Below, in pieces: positions 5,601 to 7,287 of a stretch of DNA of 7,287 bases. The DNA is from DASSHC01 sp035693105 (lineage in GTDB: Bacteria; Chloroflexota; Chloroflexia; Thermomicrobiales; Thermomicrobiaceae). The notes beneath the pieces were generated by a model. It searched no databases. It was not told where the DNA came from and saw nothing but the letters and a program-made list of their open reading frames with translations. Both the position numbers and the translations under genes were made by a program. The stretch lies in NCBI GenBank assembly GCA_035693105.1, contig DASSHC010000455.1, positions 1 through 7,287 of the forward strand, written 5' to 3'. Positions within the stretch are counted from its first letter, which is position 1. Each line of letters starts with the position of its first letter.

Positions 5601-7287
5601 ATGCCGATCGAACGGGCTCACAATCTGCCCGCGCCGCGCGACCGGCTGATCGGCCGCGCGCGCGAGATCGAGGCCGTGCGCGAGCTCCTGTTGGGCGGTA
5701 CTCACCGGCTGGTGACCCTGACCGGGATGGGCGGCGCCGGCAAAACGCGTCTGGCGCTGGAGGTCGTCTGGACGCTGCGCGAGCGCTTTCCCGGCGGTGT
5801 CTGGCTGGTCGAGCTGGCTGGCGTCGCCGACGACGCGTCCCTGCCGGAAACGGTCGCCTCGGCGCTCGGGCTGCTCCAAGTACCAGACAGCTCGCCCACC
5901 GAGGCACTGATCGCCTTTCTGCGCACCCGCTCGCCGCTGCTGGTGCTGGACAATTGTGAGCACCTGATCGCGGCGGTCGCGAACCTGGCCGAACAGCTGC
6001 TCGATCGCTGCCCTGGCCTGCGCATGCTCACGACCAGCCGCGAGCCGCTGCAGATCGCCGGCGAGCGGCAGTTGCGTGTCGGGCCGCTCGCGCTCCCCGG
6101 TGCGGAGCGGTTTGCCTCGGTCGAAGAGGTCGCTCACGCTCCGGCTGTCGAACTCTTCGTCGCGCGGGCGCGCGACGTCGCACCCGGCTTCGCGCTATCG
6201 CCAGAGAACGCGCCGGTCGTGGCCGCCATCTGTATCCGGGTCGACGGTGTTCCCCTGGCGCTTGAACTGGCGGCGGCGCGAGTCCGGGTGCTGACCGTGG
6301 AGCAGATCCTGGCGCGGTTGGACGACAGCATGCGCCTGCTGACCGGCGGCAGTCGATCCGGCCTGACGCGCCAGCAGACGTTGAAGGCAACCCTCGACTG
6401 GAGCTACGACCTCCTCGGCGAGCCTGAGCGGGCGGGGCTGCGACGGCTCTCGGTCTTCGCGCGCGGTGGTGGCCTGGACGCGGCTGAAGCTGTCTGTGGC
6501 GGCGGCGAGATCGCGCCGGAGGATCTGCTGGAGGTGCTGACCCGCCTGGTCGATAAGTCGCTGCTGGTCGTCGATGGAACTGGCGTGGCCGCGCGCTACC
6601 GGCTGCTGGAGCCGGTGCGGCAATATGCGGCGCAGCAGCTCGACGAGGCTGGCGAGCGCGCGCGGGTCAAATCGGCGCACGCGCGGTTCTACCACGCGCT
6701 GGCCACGCGAGCGGCGCTGTTCCTGCACGGCCCGGACCAGATCGCCTGGCTAGATCAGCTGGAGGCCGAGCACGACAACCTGCGGGCGGCGCTCCAGTGG
6801 TCGCTGGCGGAGGGCGATCCGGTGCTCGGTCTGCACCTGGCAGTGGCGCTGTCGCCCTTCTGGGAGGCGCGCGGCCGGCTGAGCGAGGGACGCCGTTGGC
6901 TGGAGGCGCTCCTGGCCGCGCCGGACGCCGAGGGGCTGCCCGCGGAACTGCGGACCCGTGCGCTGCTGGCGGTTGGCCGGCTGGCGCAATGGCTGGCCGA
7001 TCCGGATGCGGCGGCGCCGCTGGAGGCAGCGCTTGCCCTGGCCCGGCAGCGCGGGGATCAAGCGGTCGTAGTCGAGGCGCTGGCCTACCTGGGCGCGGTG
7101 CGACGGCACGCGGGGGCGCAGGAGGACTCGGCGCGGCTCCTGGAAGAGAGCCTGACGCTAGCGCGGGCGGCTGGCGACGAAGCGGGGATCGCGCTGGCGC
7201 TCCTGACCTTCGGTGTGACGATGCGCTTCCAGGGCAATTACGCGCCCTCGGTGCCGCTGCTGGTGGAGGGACTGGAGCGTTTCCAGC
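5601..7287 (+). CDS. STAND/NB-ARC ATPase regulator with TPR-like repeats (partial, runs off right edge)
   Basis: 562 residues are visible with no stop before the window ends. The ATPase core contains I17-G-R, Walker A G42-M-G-G-A-G-K48-T49, Walker B L113-L-V-L-D117-N-C-E-H, the sensor-like T144-T-S-R-E-P, and G216-V-P-L-A-L-E-L-A-A-A-R. A winged-helix-like segment follows (T260-L-K-A-T-L-D-W-S-Y-D-L-L), then from about residue 390 helical repeats of TPR type. This is the architecture of the large LuxR/AfsR-like STAND family, in which ATP binding and TPR-sensed ligand switch an output domain. Here the ATPase begins almost at the N-terminus, so any LuxR-type HTH or other output domain must lie beyond 7287, or there is none. 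ATG 5601 is the first start after an in-frame TAG at 5592-5594, with GAGGAG ten bases upstream. The regulated genes are unknown. Confidence 0.88.
   Translation, partial: MPIERAHNLPAPRDRLIGRAREIEAVRELLLGGTHRLVTLTGMGGAGKTRLALEVVWTLRERFPGGVWLVELAGVADDASLPETVASALGLLQVPDSSPTEALIAFLRTRSPLLVLDNCEHLIAAVANLAEQLLDRCPGLRMLTTSREPLQIAGERQLRVGPLALPGAERFASVEEVAHAPAVELFVARARDVAPGFALSPENAPVVAAICIRVDGVPLALELAAARVRVLTVEQILARLDDSMRLLTGGSRSGLTRQQTLKATLDWSYDLLGEPERAGLRRLSVFARGGGLDAAEAVCGGGEIAPEDLLEVLTRLVDKSLLVVDGTGVAARYRLLEPVRQYAAQQLDEAGERARVKSAHARFYHALATRAALFLHGPDQIAWLDQLEAEHDNLRAALQWSLAEGDPVLGLHLAVALSPFWEARGRLSEGRRWLEALLAAPDAEGLPAELRTRALLAVGRLAQWLADPDAAAPLEAALALARQRGDQAVVVEALAYLGAVRRHAGAQEDSARLLEESLTLARAAGDEAGIALALLTFGVTMRFQGNYAPSVPLLVEGLERFQ

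Noticed and set aside
5409..6137. Minus-strand open frame opposite the start of the STAND ATPase
   Set aside because: It is antisense to clear Walker A and Walker B coding sequence and has no family match.

Overview
The window is GC-rich bacterial DNA. Dense G/C third positions, AAGGAGG/GGAGG ribosome binding sites, a C-rich interspersed repeat and a STAND-type regulatory ATPase of the kind expanded in Chloroflexota together suggest a Chloroflexota-like (possibly Thermomicrobia-like) soil or thermophilic bacterium. That assignment is an inference from style, not from a marker gene.

Layout. Positions 82-4032 hold five genes on the minus strand, read from right to left. They are a class III PLP aminotransferase, the two halves of a thiamine-diphosphate 2-oxo-acid decarboxylase of the sulfopyruvate/phosphonopyruvate type (ComD-like and ComE-like), a DinB-fold protein, and a thioredoxin-fold protein. 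A 320-base gap containing a nested palindromic element separates the aminotransferase from the decarboxylase pair. A C-rich hairpin repeat sits between the two decarboxylase genes. On the plus strand, an MFS transporter (about 4193-5446) diverges from the aminotransferase, followed by a STAND/NB-ARC ATPase with a TPR-like tail that runs off the right edge.

Main discovery. The thioredoxin-like gene appears to be a selenoprotein gene with an in-frame UGA. A naive ORF begins at a GTG at 516 and lacks the redox motif. Extending the same frame upstream through a single TGA (541-543) gives an uninterrupted N-terminal thioredoxin half. It starts at an ATG at 639 that overlaps the stop of the DinB gene by seven bases (ATGGTAG). 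The TGA falls exactly at the first cysteine of the CxxC site, giving U-R-G-C. Seventeen bases after the TGA there is a perfect 6-bp hairpin with a 6-base loop containing GU, as expected for a bacterial SECIS element. A longer imperfect stem encloses it.

How the genes may work together. The ComD/ComE-like decarboxylase would turn a sulfo- or phosphono-pyruvate into the matching acetaldehyde, and a class III aminotransferase could interconvert such an aldehyde with its amine (for example taurine). This is a plausible link, not a proven one. The DinB-fold protein and the Sec-thioredoxin are probably translationally coupled and may share thiol/selenol redox chemistry. The selenocysteine machinery (selA, selB, selC, selD) is not in this window.
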